64,000 bases of DNA from Corallococcus caeni (lineage in GTDB: Bacteria; Myxococcota; Myxococcia; Myxococcales; Myxococcaceae). The translations under genes were made by a program, and so were the position numbers. The notes below the pieces were generated by a model, which saw only the letters and a list, made by a program, of their open reading frames with translations, was not told the origin of the DNA and ran no database searches. Where the stretch lies: the NCBI RefSeq assembly GCF_036245865.1, contig NZ_BTTW01000004.1:372001-436000 (forward strand), in the 5' to 3' direction. Each line of letters opens with the position of its first letter. Within the stretch, counting starts at the first letter, position 1. Positions 52,843 through 61,981 of the stretch are shown one piece after another.

Positions 52843-52939
52843 GCTCGGGCCGGTGGTTCCCGGTTCCCACCCCCCTATAGCGGGAACCGGAACCTTCCGA
52901 GCACCGTCCCTGTCGCAAGCCACGCGCTGCCAGCCGTAG
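52682..52939 (+). CDS. Excisionase-like HTH protein, copy 2
   Basis: An 85-aa protein whose first 50 residues repeat those of copy 1 (LTVREVAEALVVCRATVYALLE, then LERVWVGGSIRISAASLEALL) with few substitutions. Past that point an indel changes the frame, and the tail (PLMLGPVVPGSHPPIAGTG) is unrelated and low in complexity. It is likely a DNA-binding protein of the excisionase type. The ATG at 52682 matches ATG 51143 of copy 1. Confidence 0.6.
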   Translation: MLTVREVAEALVVCRATVYALLERGALERVWVGGSIRISAASLEALLARGTPLMLGPVVPGSHPPIAGTGTFRAPSLSQATRCQP

Positions 52940-53148
52940 CCACCAAACCGCGCAAGTACCAGGGCCACCTGCTGGGACGGCGGCTGGGCGTGGGCTCGTT
53001 ACCCAAGAGGGCCGCACCGTCTATGCGTACGGCCTGCTCGCCCCCGGCATCATCGCCCTCCACCGCGCCGCACCAACTCTCCTCAACAGGGCCTCAATCT
53101 GTCCTATGCTCCCTCCCCTTATTGGCCTTCCGTGGGGAGAGGTAAGCA

Positions 53149-54444
53149 ATGCCTCTGAAAGCAACTGACGTCTTCACGCCCAACGACTTCCCTGTTCATA
53201 CGTACATCCAGCGCGCAGGGGAGGATCTCGAAGGGCAACTGCGGCGAGCGCTCGCAACTCCGAAGCAGGTGGTATCTCTCTCGGGGCCCTCCAAGTCTGG
53301 GAAAACCGTGCTCGTAGAGAAGGTCGTGGGCAAGGACAACCTGATCCAGATCTCTGGAGCGATGATCAAGGAGCCGGATGACCTCTGGAATCTCGTCCTC
53401 GACTGGATGGAGGTTCCACACAGCGAGGTCGCACAGGCGGGTTCAACCTCGACGCATCAAGCCTCGGTCAGAGGCGGCGGCAAGGCAGGGGTTCCGTTCC
53501 TAACTGAGGCGTCAGGTGAGGCCGGGTACCAATACGCCAAGGCTAAGGCGGAGACGACCGCTGCGACGTTACAGCGCCGGGGACTGGCGCAAGTTGAGAA
53601 GGAAATTGCTGCCAGTGCGTTCGTCATCTTTGTCGATGACTTTCACTACATGGATCGAGGAGTGCAGGTCGCAGCTGCCCAGCAGATCAAGGCAGCGGCC
53701 GAACGTGGCGTGCGGATCTGTGTTGCGTCAGTTCCGCACCGCGCTGATGACGTTGTCCGGTCAAATCCGGAGTTGAGGGGACGCACGGCAAACATTGACA
53801 CTGCTTTCTGGGGGCCGGACCAGCTAGCTGAAATCGCGCGCGTCGGCTTTAAGAAACTGAACGTGACGATCACCGATGCCGACGCGACGTTCTTCGCTAC
53901 CGAGGCGTGCGGGTCACCGCAGATCATGCAGTCGCTTTGCCTCCAAACCTGCTTCATCACCGGTACTGAGGAGGAGCAGGCGAAGCAGGAGTCTCTGACA
54001 CTCAACACTAGTTTGAAGCGCCGTATTCTCCAGGCCACCTCGACAGTGTGCGACTACAGTTCCCTCGTTGGTCAAATGCATCAAGGGCCGAAGACGCGCG
54101 GCACCGAGAGGAAGGAGTTCATATTCAAGGACGGCTCGAAAGGCGACGTCTACAGGGCCGTGCTGCTGGCGCTCGCTGACGATCCTCCTCGGATGGATTT
54201 TCCGTGGGCCGAGATCAGCAAGCGCATCGAGAATGTCTGTGCGGGTGGGACAACCCCGGTTGGTAGCAGCTACGCCGAGGCATGTAAGCAGATCAGCGCG
54301 ATCGCTCTTAATGCTTACCCAGCCCAACGCATCATCGAGTGGGACGAGAATGCGAGCGTCGAGACGTTGACGATCGTCGACCCGTATCTTCTCTTCTTCC
54401 TGCGCTCCTCGCAAAAACTGGCGAGTTTGGGCAAAAGTCAGTGA
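53149..54444 (+). CDS. P-loop ATPase of the island (AAA/STAND-like), candidate defence gene
   Basis: A 431-aa soluble NTPase. Walker A is SGPSKSGKTVL (Gly46-Thr53) and Walker B is FVIFVDDFHYMD with Asp163-Asp164. A sensor-like VASVPHRADDVVR follows, and the lid-like region with GFKKLNVTITDADATFFATEACGS resembles AAA/ORC or STAND NTPases. The C-terminal 120 residues are helical or winged-helix-like. It is visibly less GC-rich than the surroundings. The next gene on the strand is an HNH nuclease 228 bases on. ATPase plus nuclease in a tRNA island is the usual form of an anti-phage module; the role is inference. Confidence 0.85.
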   Translation: MPLKATDVFTPNDFPVHTYIQRAGEDLEGQLRRALATPKQVVSLSGPSKSGKTVLVEKVVGKDNLIQISGAMIKEPDDLWNLVLDWMEVPHSEVAQAGSTSTHQASVRGGGKAGVPFLTEASGEAGYQYAKAKAETTAATLQRRGLAQVEKEIAASAFVIFVDDFHYMDRGVQVAAAQQIKAAAERGVRICVASVPHRADDVVRSNPELRGRTANIDTAFWGPDQLAEIARVGFKKLNVTITDADATFFATEACGSPQIMQSLCLQTCFITGTEEEQAKQESLTLNTSLKRRILQATSTVCDYSSLVGQMHQGPKTRGTERKEFIFKDGSKGDVYRAVLLALADDPPRMDFPWAEISKRIENVCAGGTTPVGSSYAEACKQISAIALNAYPAQRIIEWDENASVETLTIVDPYLLFFLRSSQKLASLGKSQ

Positions 54445-54672
54445 AGCCCTGATGGCACCTGCACAGGCTTCTTAAACTGGGTGGAAACAGCCTGAAGTGG
54501 GGATGAAGGTGGGGCCTCCAGTGCCTCTGGGCGGCAACGGGTGCCACGCTCCACGGGACAACCGCAGGACGTATTGGAGCCTCCAGCATCTGTCCCCCGC
54601 CGATGCCCCTGTCGCTGGTCCTTCCTCCTACCGGGGGACGCCGCGCGGTGCCGGTCTGGGTAATCTGCGCGC

Positions 54673-55485
54673 ATGAGCCAAAGCTCCGCGTCTGCTTCCC
54701 GTGCCCAAGTCTTTGAAGACGACGGCACGCCACTCAAAGCAACTTTCAACTTCCAGTTGCGCGACGGGAAAACAACGACCCTGTTCTACAGCCGGGGTGG
54801 GAAATCCGACCTGCCCGGCGCGCGCAATCCGGACTACCACGTTGGGTTGGAGGTTCTCATCGGTCGTTTGGGTTCCGGGGGGGCTCGGCTTGATGAGGTG
54901 CACTTGGAAACCGGCCGCGAGCATCGGGTGCTTGATGTGCCCCCAATGGACCTGCGGACTGCCGATGCCAACAAGGTGAGGAAGCACATCTCGCGCGCAC
55001 AAAGGAGCAACGGAATTCGGCAGATTCGACTGTTCTTCTCGGGGCTGAACGTCCCTCTCGAACAGATCGAGGAGTTCCTATCGAGGGGCAGCGCGGGCGC
55101 AATGGTGCCGGGCGCACCCGATTGGTATGAGCCTGTGACGGTCCTCTCTCGCACCGAGGGCAGAGTGCGTGTCCGCCTCTCGAATGTAGCGGAGCGGGAC
55201 CCTTCGCTTCGAGCCACTGCCATCAGGTTGCACGGGGCGCGCTGCGTGGTCTGCGGGTTCTCCTTCGGTGATACCTATGGCGAATGGGGAGCGGGCTTCA
55301 TCGAGGTCCATCACCTCCTGCCCATCGCTGACGGAGAGCGCGCCACGGACCCCACGAAGGATCTCAGGCCCCTCTGCGCGAACTGCCACTGCATGGTTCA
55401 CAGAAGGCGCGGGATCACGCTCACCATCGAGGAACTGCGGGCGAAGATGCTGACTCGGCCGGGCACCGGGACGCGCGTCCCTTGA
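54673..55485 (+). CDS. HNH endonuclease, candidate defence effector
   Basis: A 270-aa protein. The C-terminal HNH/McrA-type module spans about 190-250: CVVCGFSFG zinc pair, FIEVHHLLPIAD with the catalytic HH, DLRPLCANCHCMVHR with the second Cys pair and the Asn and His. The N-terminal 150 residues (beta-rich, with RNPDYHVGLEVLIGRL and NKVRKHISRAQRSNGIRQIRLFF) belong to no family I can name and may recognise a target or partner. The module's residues look intact, so it should cut DNA. The ribosome site is weak. It is paired with the ATPase upstream. Confidence 0.87.
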   Translation: MSQSSASASRAQVFEDDGTPLKATFNFQLRDGKTTTLFYSRGGKSDLPGARNPDYHVGLEVLIGRLGSGGARLDEVHLETGREHRVLDVPPMDLRTADANKVRKHISRAQRSNGIRQIRLFFSGLNVPLEQIEEFLSRGSAGAMVPGAPDWYEPVTVLSRTEGRVRVRLSNVAERDPSLRATAIRLHGARCVVCGFSFGDTYGEWGAGFIEVHHLLPIADGERATDPTKDLRPLCANCHCMVHRRRGITLTIEELRAKMLTRPGTGTRVP

Positions 55486-55612
55486 GCCTGAGGGAAACCG
55501 GCGGAATCTGGGGAACCGCATCCCAGGGCATCCACCCATTGCTCCCGGAGCTTTCTAGGCTCCTGAAGCAGAGACCAATGGATCATCCACACGCATTGGT
55601 CCCGCGTCAGCG

Positions 55613-55867
55613 TCACCCGTTCTGATGCTCCGGGTCAGCGGACTCAGAAGCGGACGGCGCGGATTCCCGCAGGCTTCCATCCTTGGAGACCTCGGAGGAC
55701 TCTGACGCGGTTCCGCGCGCCGTCTTGTTTGTGCCCTTGCGCCCCTTGCACGCGCGCTTCATGGGAGTCTCTTGGGCCCTCATTCCCCCGAGTGCCCACA
55801 TGACCAGAGGCAATCGGTGGGAACCCCAGGAGAACAGGACGATATCTTCGGGGAACTCGCCGCTCAT
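55613..55867 (-). CDS. Small hypothetical island protein
   Basis: An 84-aa product with an N-terminal hydrophobic-aromatic part (EDIVLFSWGSHRLPLVMW) and a Lys/Ser/Glu-rich disordered tail. The ATG at 55867 has GGTGGAGG eight bases upstream, the best ribosome site in the island. An in-frame GTG at 55882 is the alternative. It is convergent with the HNH gene. No family is recognised; an accessory or anti-defence role cannot be judged. Confidence 0.5.
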   Translation of the reverse strand: MSGEFPEDIVLFSWGSHRLPLVMWALGGMRAQETPMKRACKGRKGTNKTARGTASESSEVSKDGSLRESAPSASESADPEHQNG

Positions 55868-56037
55868 TTCTAGGGCCTCCACCGCATTGTGAGGGGTCCA
55901 CGGAAGTGGGGGGCTCTCAGTCTACGGCCATCTCGACGTCGAGGACATGCGCGCGGGCCTGGAGCAGCTCAGCTTCCGGACCGCCGAGGCGCCCCTTGCA
56001 GCGGTGCTCCCGTTGGCCGTGGGCGGCCCGCATGGTA

Positions 56038-56054
56038 CGCCGGTGGTGCGGAAC
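56038..56054 (+). repeat. 17-bp island repeat, copy 3
   Basis: CGCCGGTGGTGCGGAAC inside the integrase remnant, 45 bases before the right att repeat. Same orientation as copies 1 and 2. Confidence 0.7.
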
Positions 56055-56099
56055 TCGGCGGAGGCGGATTTTCGCCCCGGTGCCTCGGAGATGATTTTA

Positions 56100-56169
56100 G
56101 AGGCGCTGCAAGGGATTGAGGGGAGTGGGCCCTCCTGGATTCGAACCAGGGACCAATCGGTTATGAGCC
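56100..56169. repeat. Right att direct repeat
   Basis: Identical to 50900-50969. Its last 44 bases are part of the intact tRNA-Ile2 gene on the minus strand. Confidence 0.93.
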
Positions 56170-56198
56170 GACAGCTCTAACCGCTGAGCTAAGGGCCC
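56126..56198 (-). tRNA. tRNA with CAU anticodon, probably tRNA-Ile2 (lysidine type)
   Basis: A 73-base cloverleaf: acceptor GGGCCCT/AGGGCCC, D-arm GCTC/GAGC, anticodon stem GTCGG/CCGAT with loop CTCATAA, T-arm CCTGG-TTCGAAT-CCAGG, discriminator A; CCA is not encoded. The acceptor, D-arm and CTCATAA loop resemble E. coli ileX, which is modified by TilS to read AUA, more than elongator Met. Met-CAU remains the alternative. The gene is the attachment site of the island. Confidence 0.9.
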
Positions 56199-56270
56199 TC
56201 ATGTCTCTGACGCCAGACGCGAGGCGGACTATCTCTCCGCCCGCGCGCGCCTGGCAAGCGCCGCCGCGTG

Positions 56271-56600
56271 TCAGGCCTTGCCGTCCTTCTTCACCACGCG
56301 GAACACCTGGCCCTTCTCGTTCACCGTGACGCCCTCCGCGCGCAGGCGCTTCGCCTGCTCGTGCGCCACCAGGGGCGCCAGCGTCCCGTCCGAACGGATG
56401 ACCCGCCACCAGGGCACCTGCGTGGCCTGCCCCGGCAGGTGCTTCAACTCCCGCCCCACGCCGCGCGCCGCGCCCGGCCTCCCCGCGTAGATGGCCACCT
56501 GCGCGTACGAGCGCACCTCCCCGCGGGGAATGGAGCGCACCTGCTTCATCACGTTGTCGGAGAAGGGCAGGGGCTTCTCAACGGGCTTCTTCGCGGCCAC
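56271..56600 (-). CDS. Alkyltransferase-like (ATL) DNA-repair protein
   Basis: A 109-aa protein with the DNA-binding fold of O6-alkylguanine transferases. The active-site PCHR motif is replaced by VPWWRVIRSDG, so Trp stands where the alkyl-accepting Cys would be. This is the hallmark of ATL proteins, which bind alkylated guanine and hand it to nucleotide-excision repair. IPRGEVRSYAQVA and GRPGAARGVGREL are the usual helix and Arg-finger blocks. The GTG start at 56600 is chosen for its GAGGTG ribosome site and family length. Confidence 0.88.
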   Translation of the reverse strand: MAAKKPVEKPLPFSDNVMKQVRSIPRGEVRSYAQVAIYAGRPGAARGVGRELKHLPGQATQVPWWRVIRSDGTLAPLVAHEQAKRLRAEGVTVNEKGQVFRVVKKDGKA

Positions 56601-56697
56601 GGCGCACCTCACTCGGGACGGGCGAAACGACGAAGGCCCCCGGTCCACTTGAGGGAACGGAGGCCTTCAGGGCTCAACGGTCAGCGGACTCCGGGGC

Positions 56698-58818
<2,121 letters not shown>

Positions 58819-58908
58819 TCGGGTACTTCTCCTTAAGAAAATCAGGTGCTTTGGCCTGGGCGAGCCGGCCGATCTACCGCAAAGTCGAGCTTTCTTACAA
58901 ACGCGAAC

Positions 58909-60747
58909 TCAAACCGGTTGCATTGGTCCCTTTGTTCCCGTTGCCGAGGAAGCGGGGGTCAGCTCATCCAGGACGCGCTTGCGGAGCGCCAGCAGCTCCT
59001 TGCGCTCGGAGAGGAGCAACCGCGTCTCCTCTGTCAAATCAAAAGCCCCCTGCGTCTGTTCCGTCGCCCGCTTTATATAAACGAGCCGCTCGTCAATGCG
59101 CTTCTTCATGATGTCGCGGCACGTGAGGATGAACTCCGCTTCGAGTTCCATTCCCCCCGCCGAGAGCCGGCGGCCGGCCTCCAGGAGCGTCCGCTTGACG
59201 ACCTCCGACGCCTCGAAGAGCGCCTCCTCCAGCCCCTGCCCGGACGTGGTCTGCGCCAGCACCATCCGCAACCCCATGTGCGACAGCTCATCACACACGC
59301 GGAAGCTGTCCCGGGCGAGCAGCCGGGAATCCCGAAGGATTGCGGCCACATAGAGCGCCTCGGCCTCCGGCGGGGGGCGCTCCGCCTGGGGCTTGGGCAC
59401 GGGGCGCGGCGCGGCCTGGGCGGGGACGACGTGCGCCTGGGGCGCGACGGCGGGTTTGGGCGTGGGGGGCGGCTTGTACTGGAGCGACGACTCAATCTGC
59501 GCCGGCATCCAGCCGAAGTGCCCGGCCAGCGCGCTGATGAGCGTCGACCGCGTCAGGCCCGGAGGCACCTGGGAGGTGACGGGCCTGAGCCGCTCCAGCG
59601 CGGCCATCTTCTCCTCGAAGCTCGCCTGCCTGCCTGAAGGCAGCAGGGTGGCGAAGAGGTAGGCGGTGAGGGGCTGGGCGCCCTCCAACAGGCGCTCCAC
59701 GCCGTCGGTGCCCTCGCGGCGGGCGAACACGTCCGGGTCATCTCCCTGCGGCAGGAGCGCCACCCGGGTGGGGGCGCCCGCGGCGAGCAGGGGACCGGCC
59801 AGGCGTTCCACGGCGGCCAGGCCCGCGGAGTCTCCGTCCAGCAGGAGCACCAGGTCGCGGGCCTCCGCGCGCTTGAGCACCTGGAGGTGGCCGGCGGTGA
59901 GGTTGGTGGAGCACAGGGCTACCGCGTGGCGCACGCCCACCTGATGCAGGCCGATGCAGTCGAAGTAGCCCTCCACGAGCACGGCCGTCTTGCGCTTGTG
60001 GATCTCATCGCGCGCCTGGTCCATGCCGAAGAGCGTCTCGCTCTTGTTGTAGAGCCGGGACTCGCGCGAGTTGAGGTACTTGGGCCCGTCCTCCGCCGCG
60101 ACCAGCCGGCCGCCGAAGGCGATGGGCCGCCCCTCCGGCGCGCGGATGGGCACCATCAGGCGGCTGCGGAAGAAGTCGATGCAGCCGTCGCCGCTGTTGC
60201 GCTTCGTGATGAGGCCCGCCTTGAGGCCCCACTCCAGCATCCCGTTCTTCTGGAAGCGGTCCGCCAAGAGGCTCCACTGCGCGGGCGCCCACCCCAGGCC
60301 GAAGCCCTGGGCCACCTCTTCGGACACGCCGCGGCTGGCCAGGTAGGCCCGGGCGGCGCGGCCTTCGTCCTCGTGCCAGAGCAGGCCGCGGAAGTGCTCC
60401 GCGGCGAAGTCCGTGGCCTCCTTGACCTGCTGACGCTCCTTGAGGCCCGGGTCCTGCGCGGCCTCCAGGTCGATGCCCACCTCCTGGGCCAGGTCGCGCA
60501 CCGCGTCCTGGAACGTCTTGCCCAGGTAGCGCTGGATGAAGGACACGGCGTCGCCGCTCGCCCGGCAGCCATGGCAGAAATAGAAGCGCTTCTCCGGGAC
60601 GACGTAGAACGAAGGCGTCTTCTCCTGGTGGAAGGGGCAGCGGCCCTTGAACTCGCGCCCGGCCTTCTTCAGCTCCACGTGACGGGACACCAGCGACACG
60701 ATGTCCACGCGGTCGAGGACCTCCTGGATCTTGTGCTCCGGAATCAC
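58909..60747 (-). CDS. dnaG: DNA primase DnaG
   Basis: A 612-aa primase. The N-terminal CHC2 zinc finger has Cys37, His40, Cys58 and Cys61 (CPFHQEKTPSF, FCHGCRASG). The catalytic Toprim core includes AVLVEGYFDCIGLHQ and LLLDGDSAGLAAV. A Pro/Ala-rich linker leads to a helical DnaB-binding C-terminus. The GTG start at 60747 has GGAGGGG upstream and matches the normal N-terminus (IPEHKIQEVLDRVDIV). It is followed by rpoD after 90 bases. Confidence 0.97.
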   Translation of the reverse strand: MIPEHKIQEVLDRVDIVSLVSRHVELKKAGREFKGRCPFHQEKTPSFYVVPEKRFYFCHGCRASGDAVSFIQRYLGKTFQDAVRDLAQEVGIDLEAAQDPGLKERQQVKEATDFAAEHFRGLLWHEDEGRAARAYLASRGVSEEVAQGFGLGWAPAQWSLLADRFQKNGMLEWGLKAGLITKRNSGDGCIDFFRSRLMVPIRAPEGRPIAFGGRLVAAEDGPKYLNSRESRLYNKSETLFGMDQARDEIHKRKTAVLVEGYFDCIGLHQVGVRHAVALCSTNLTAGHLQVLKRAEARDLVLLLDGDSAGLAAVERLAGPLLAAGAPTRVALLPQGDDPDVFARREGTDGVERLLEGAQPLTAYLFATLLPSGRQASFEEKMAALERLRPVTSQVPPGLTRSTLISALAGHFGWMPAQIESSLQYKPPPTPKPAVAPQAHVVPAQAAPRPVPKPQAERPPPEAEALYVAAILRDSRLLARDSFRVCDELSHMGLRMVLAQTTSGQGLEEALFEASEVVKRTLLEAGRRLSAGGMELEAEFILTCRDIMKKRIDERLVYIKRATEQTQGAFDLTEETRLLLSERKELLALRKRVLDELTPASSATGTKGPMQPV

Positions 60748-61081
60748 GACGCCCCTCCATCCATCCGCATGAGCGCGGCCTTCCGCCCGCAATCCTGACG
60801 CCCCGGTCTGACGCGGCCCGCACCGCCGCTTCCCCGCCCGCCCTCCCAGGCAGGTAGGGCCAACGGACGCGGACGGGGCGCGGAGACAGACGGGGGCTGG
60901 GACACGGCGCGCACTCCTGAAGGCCGGCTGCTCGCCTCCCGGGGTGGGGGACGGGCGGACGGCCTTGGGATCAGCGCTTAATGGCCAGCGGGCGAGGGAT
61001 CAAAAAATCCGCTCGAGCCCGGGCTGGGAAGGGCACCTGGGAGACGTTCCCGGCGCCCCTTCCCGGGGAAACCACGGTGCT
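60748..61081. other. yqeY-dnaG intergenic region
   Basis: These 334 bases contain no gene. The right end holds the terminator-like hairpin described separately; the rest, GC-rich, should carry a promoter for dnaG-rpoD, but no clear -35/-10 was found by eye. Confidence 0.45.
61002..61064 (-). terminator. Internal terminator between yqeY and dnaG
   Basis: On the minus strand a stem formed by 61052-61064 (GGGAAGGGGCGCC) and 61026-61037 (GGTGCCCTTCCC) begins 18 bases after the yqeY stop. A self-complementary AGCCCGGGCT and a run of six T (61007-61002) follow. E. coli has a terminator in the same place between rpsU and dnaG. Confidence 0.55.
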
Positions 61082-61540
61082 TCAGGACAGCTTGGACAGC
61101 TGGGCCTTCACTTCTTCGGAGATGGCCTTGCCCTCGGCCTTGCCCTGGAGCTTGGGGTTCACGTTCTTCATGACCGCGCCCATGTCCTTGGGGCCCTTGG
61201 CGCCGACCTCGGCGATGGAGGCCTGGACGGCAGCGGTGAGCTCCTCGGGGGTGAGCTGCTTGGGCAGGTAGCGCTGCAGGACGGAGATCTCCTGCTCTTC
61301 CTTGTCCGCCAGCTCCGGGCGACCACCGGCCTTGAACTGCTCGATGGAGTCGCGGCGCTGCTTGATGAGGCCGGCGATGACCTGGAGCACGCCCGCGTCG
61401 TCCAGCTCGCTGGCGCCCGGCTCGACCTCCTTGTACTTCACGGCGCTCTTGAGCATGCGCACCACGCTCAGGGTCAGCTCGTCCTTGGCCTTCATCGCGT
61501 CCTTCAGGTCCGCGGTCAGGCGCTCTTTCAGGGTGGTCAT
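61082..61540 (-). CDS. yqeY: GatB/YqeY-domain protein
   Basis: A 152-aa protein of the YqeY family, related to the tail domain of the GatB amidotransferase subunit. LKERLTADLKDAMKAKDELTL at the start, VVRMLKSAVKYKEVE, then LPKQLTPEELTAAVQ and GKAISEEVKAQL at the end. tRNA-related binding is presumed from the fold; the precise role is unsettled. The start at 61540 is the family N-terminus. It lies between rpsU and dnaG as in many bacteria. Confidence 0.94.
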   Translation of the reverse strand: MTTLKERLTADLKDAMKAKDELTLSVVRMLKSAVKYKEVEPGASELDDAGVLQVIAGLIKQRRDSIEQFKAGGRPELADKEEQEISVLQRYLPKQLTPEELTAAVQASIAEVGAKGPKDMGAVMKNVNPKLQGKAEGKAISEEVKAQLSKLS

Positions 61541-61650
61541 GTCGGGATTCCTCACGGGCGGGGAAAAGGGTCGCCGCGCCAGCGGATGGGACGGCGGGAA
61601 CCAGGGCACCTGACTGCTTGAAGGCGCCCCGGCTCCTCACTGCGGGACCG

Positions 61651-61845
61651 CTAGTACGACTTGCGGGCCTTCTTCACAGCGCGCTTCTTGGCGGCGAGGG
61701 CCTTCTTCTTCCGCTTCACGGAAGGCTTCTCGTAGTGCTCGCGCTTGCGGATCTCGGAAAGGATTCCGGCCTTCTCGGTGGCCTTCTTGAAGCGCTTGAG
61801 AGCGCTTTCGATGGACTCACCTTCCTTCACTCGAATACCGGGCAT
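61651..61845 (-). CDS. rpsU: Ribosomal protein S21
   Basis: A 64-aa small-subunit protein. [20 protein letters not shown] at the N-terminus is diagnostic, and the C-terminal tail is extremely basic ([19 protein letters not shown]). A near-perfect ribosome site, GGAGGTGA, lies just upstream. First gene of the macromolecular-synthesis cluster. Confidence 0.97.
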   Translation of the reverse strand: MPGIRVKEGESIESALKRFKKATEKAGILSEIRKREHYEKPSVKRKKKALAAKKRAVKKARKSY

Positions 61846-61981
61846 GCAGTCACCTCCTTCCGCCTAGCTGGATGCAATCTGGAAATCTTCAGAGGGTCGG
61901 GGGGTATGGCGCAGCGGACCGCAAAAGGCAAGGAGACCCGCACGGAAAGGATGGGCCCGGGTGGGCTAGAGTGTCCGGCGC

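Larger units (their letters stand above)
50900..56169. mobile_element. tRNA-Ile2-integrated 5.2-kb genomic island
   Basis: The element is bounded by perfect 70-base direct repeats (50900-50969 and 56100-56169). The right copy covers the 3' part of an intact tRNA gene and the left copy is an orphan fragment, the mark of tyrosine-integrase insertion at a tRNA 3' end. Inside are two excisionase-like HTH genes, paired small genes, a P-loop ATPase, an HNH nuclease, a small Lys/Ser-rich gene and the C-terminal remnant of the integrase. The ATPase and HNH stretch is visibly less GC-rich than the flanks. With its integrase truncated, the island should be immobile unless helped in trans. Confidence 0.85.
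55893..56180 (+). pseudogene. C-terminal remnant of a tyrosine integrase, crossing the att site
   Basis: The open frame encodes VYGHLDVEDMRAGLEQLSF, the catalytic-Tyr motif and last helix of phage-type tyrosine recombinases. About 65 further residues read straight through the right att repeat into the tRNA, ending SVMSRQL. A stop codon at 55890 and the loss of all sequence before the Tyr motif show that the catalytic body is deleted. The att core lies inside the integrase coding end, as known for myxophage Mx8. In the circular form the frame continues past the core into the HTH gene at 51119. Confidence 0.72.

Noticed and set aside
53149..55485. Naming the ATPase/HNH pair as Septu (PtuAB)
   Set aside because: PtuA is an ABC/SMC-type ATPase with a split, much longer core; this ATPase has AAA/STAND-like features and no visible ABC signature.
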